A DNA stretch of 5,852 nt from Chitinophagaceae bacterium (GTDB taxonomy: Bacteria; Bacteroidota; Bacteroidia; Chitinophagales; Chitinophagaceae): contig DMRT01000060.1 of the NCBI GenBank assembly GCA_003455235.1, forward strand, positions 1 to 5,852. The letters are read 5' to 3'. The position numbers and the translations under genes were made by a program. Each line of letters opens with the position of its first letter. The stretch's first letter is position 1. This document shows, in pieces, positions 5,683 to 5,852 of this stretch. The notes beneath the pieces were generated by a model. It saw nothing but the letters and a program-made list of their open reading frames with translations. It was not told the origin of the DNA and made no database searches.

Positions 5683-5852
5683 TTATTTTGTGATTCCGTT
5701 TAATAAATGATTCACCATGTCCTGTTCCAGTGTTTCAGCAGGGATGAATCGTTTGTGCTGCTGCCAGAACTCCAGTCCCCGTACGGCCGATAAAATGGTC
5801 AATACAGCAACACGGGGGTCTGTATTATGCAATTCGCCGGAGTTGATTCCTT
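5683..5852 (-). CDS. TetR/AcrR-family regulator, C-terminal fragment
   Basis: The minus strand is open from the right edge (first full codon at 5850-5848) to TAA at 5685-5683, giving 55 residues that start G-I-N-S-G-E-L-H-N-T-D-P and end in L-L-N-G-I-T-K. The pattern SGEL...DP.VA...L.A..G.EFW and a closing LL.GI helix are typical of the ligand-binding C-terminal domain of TetR/AcrR repressors, where the last helices form the dimer interface. The DNA-binding helix-turn-helix would be near the N-terminus, outside the window, so the family call rests on the tail only. The stop is 4 nt before the paaE ATG, so both are probably on one transcript. TetR-type PaaR regulators are known for paa genes in Thermus and other bacteria, so control of paaE or a linked catabolic operon is plausible but inferred. 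Confidence 0.65.
   Translation of the reverse strand, partial: GINSGELHNTDPRVAVLTILSAVRGLEFWQQHKRFIPAETLEQDMVNHLLNGITK

Overview
The window looks like a piece of a Bacteroidota chromosome, most probably from the Chitinophagales or a related order. This placement is an inference. It rests on three things: none of the visible starts has a Shine-Dalgarno sequence, the sequences just upstream of the starts are A-rich or neutral, and there is a PaaE-type reductase with a TetR regulator next to a two-component-free Ser/Thr kinase/phosphatase cluster. No 16S rRNA or species-specific marker is present.

Left and middle (1-4595, plus strand): four genes point the same way. The first is the 3' part of a trypsin-like (Trypsin_2/S1C-type) serine protease, and the first codon of the window is probably its catalytic His. 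Thirty-one bases later begins a transmembrane Hanks-type Ser/Thr kinase with a short PEGA-like extracytoplasmic tail. A PP2C-type Ser/Thr phosphatase follows, then a second transmembrane Hanks-type kinase with a Pro/Glu/Lys-rich stalk and a different beta-rich extracytoplasmic domain. Both junctions around the phosphatase are only 2 nt (stop-NN-ATG), so the kinase-phosphatase-kinase trio is almost certainly co-transcribed and probably translationally coupled. The simplest reading is a membrane phospho-signalling module: two kinases with different external sensor domains and one soluble phosphatase that resets their targets. A secreted or envelope protease may act as input or output.

Right (4602-5852, minus strand): a PaaE-like NAD(P)H:FAD/[2Fe-2S] oxidoreductase is preceded, with a 4-nt gap, by the C-terminal 55 codons of a TetR/AcrR-type regulator that runs off the right edge. 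The two operons converge with stop codons only 6 nt apart, leaving no room for an ordinary hairpin terminator between them.

The window is densely coding: no gene-free stretch exceeds about 31 nt. I saw no tRNA, rRNA, CRISPR array, insertion sequence or attachment site. The most interesting leads are the two-sensor/one-phosphatase design with an attached protease, the tandem Thr-containing repeat tail on the phosphatase, the uncharacterised external domain of the second kinase, and homopolymer tracts in both kinase genes where slippage would give defined truncations.
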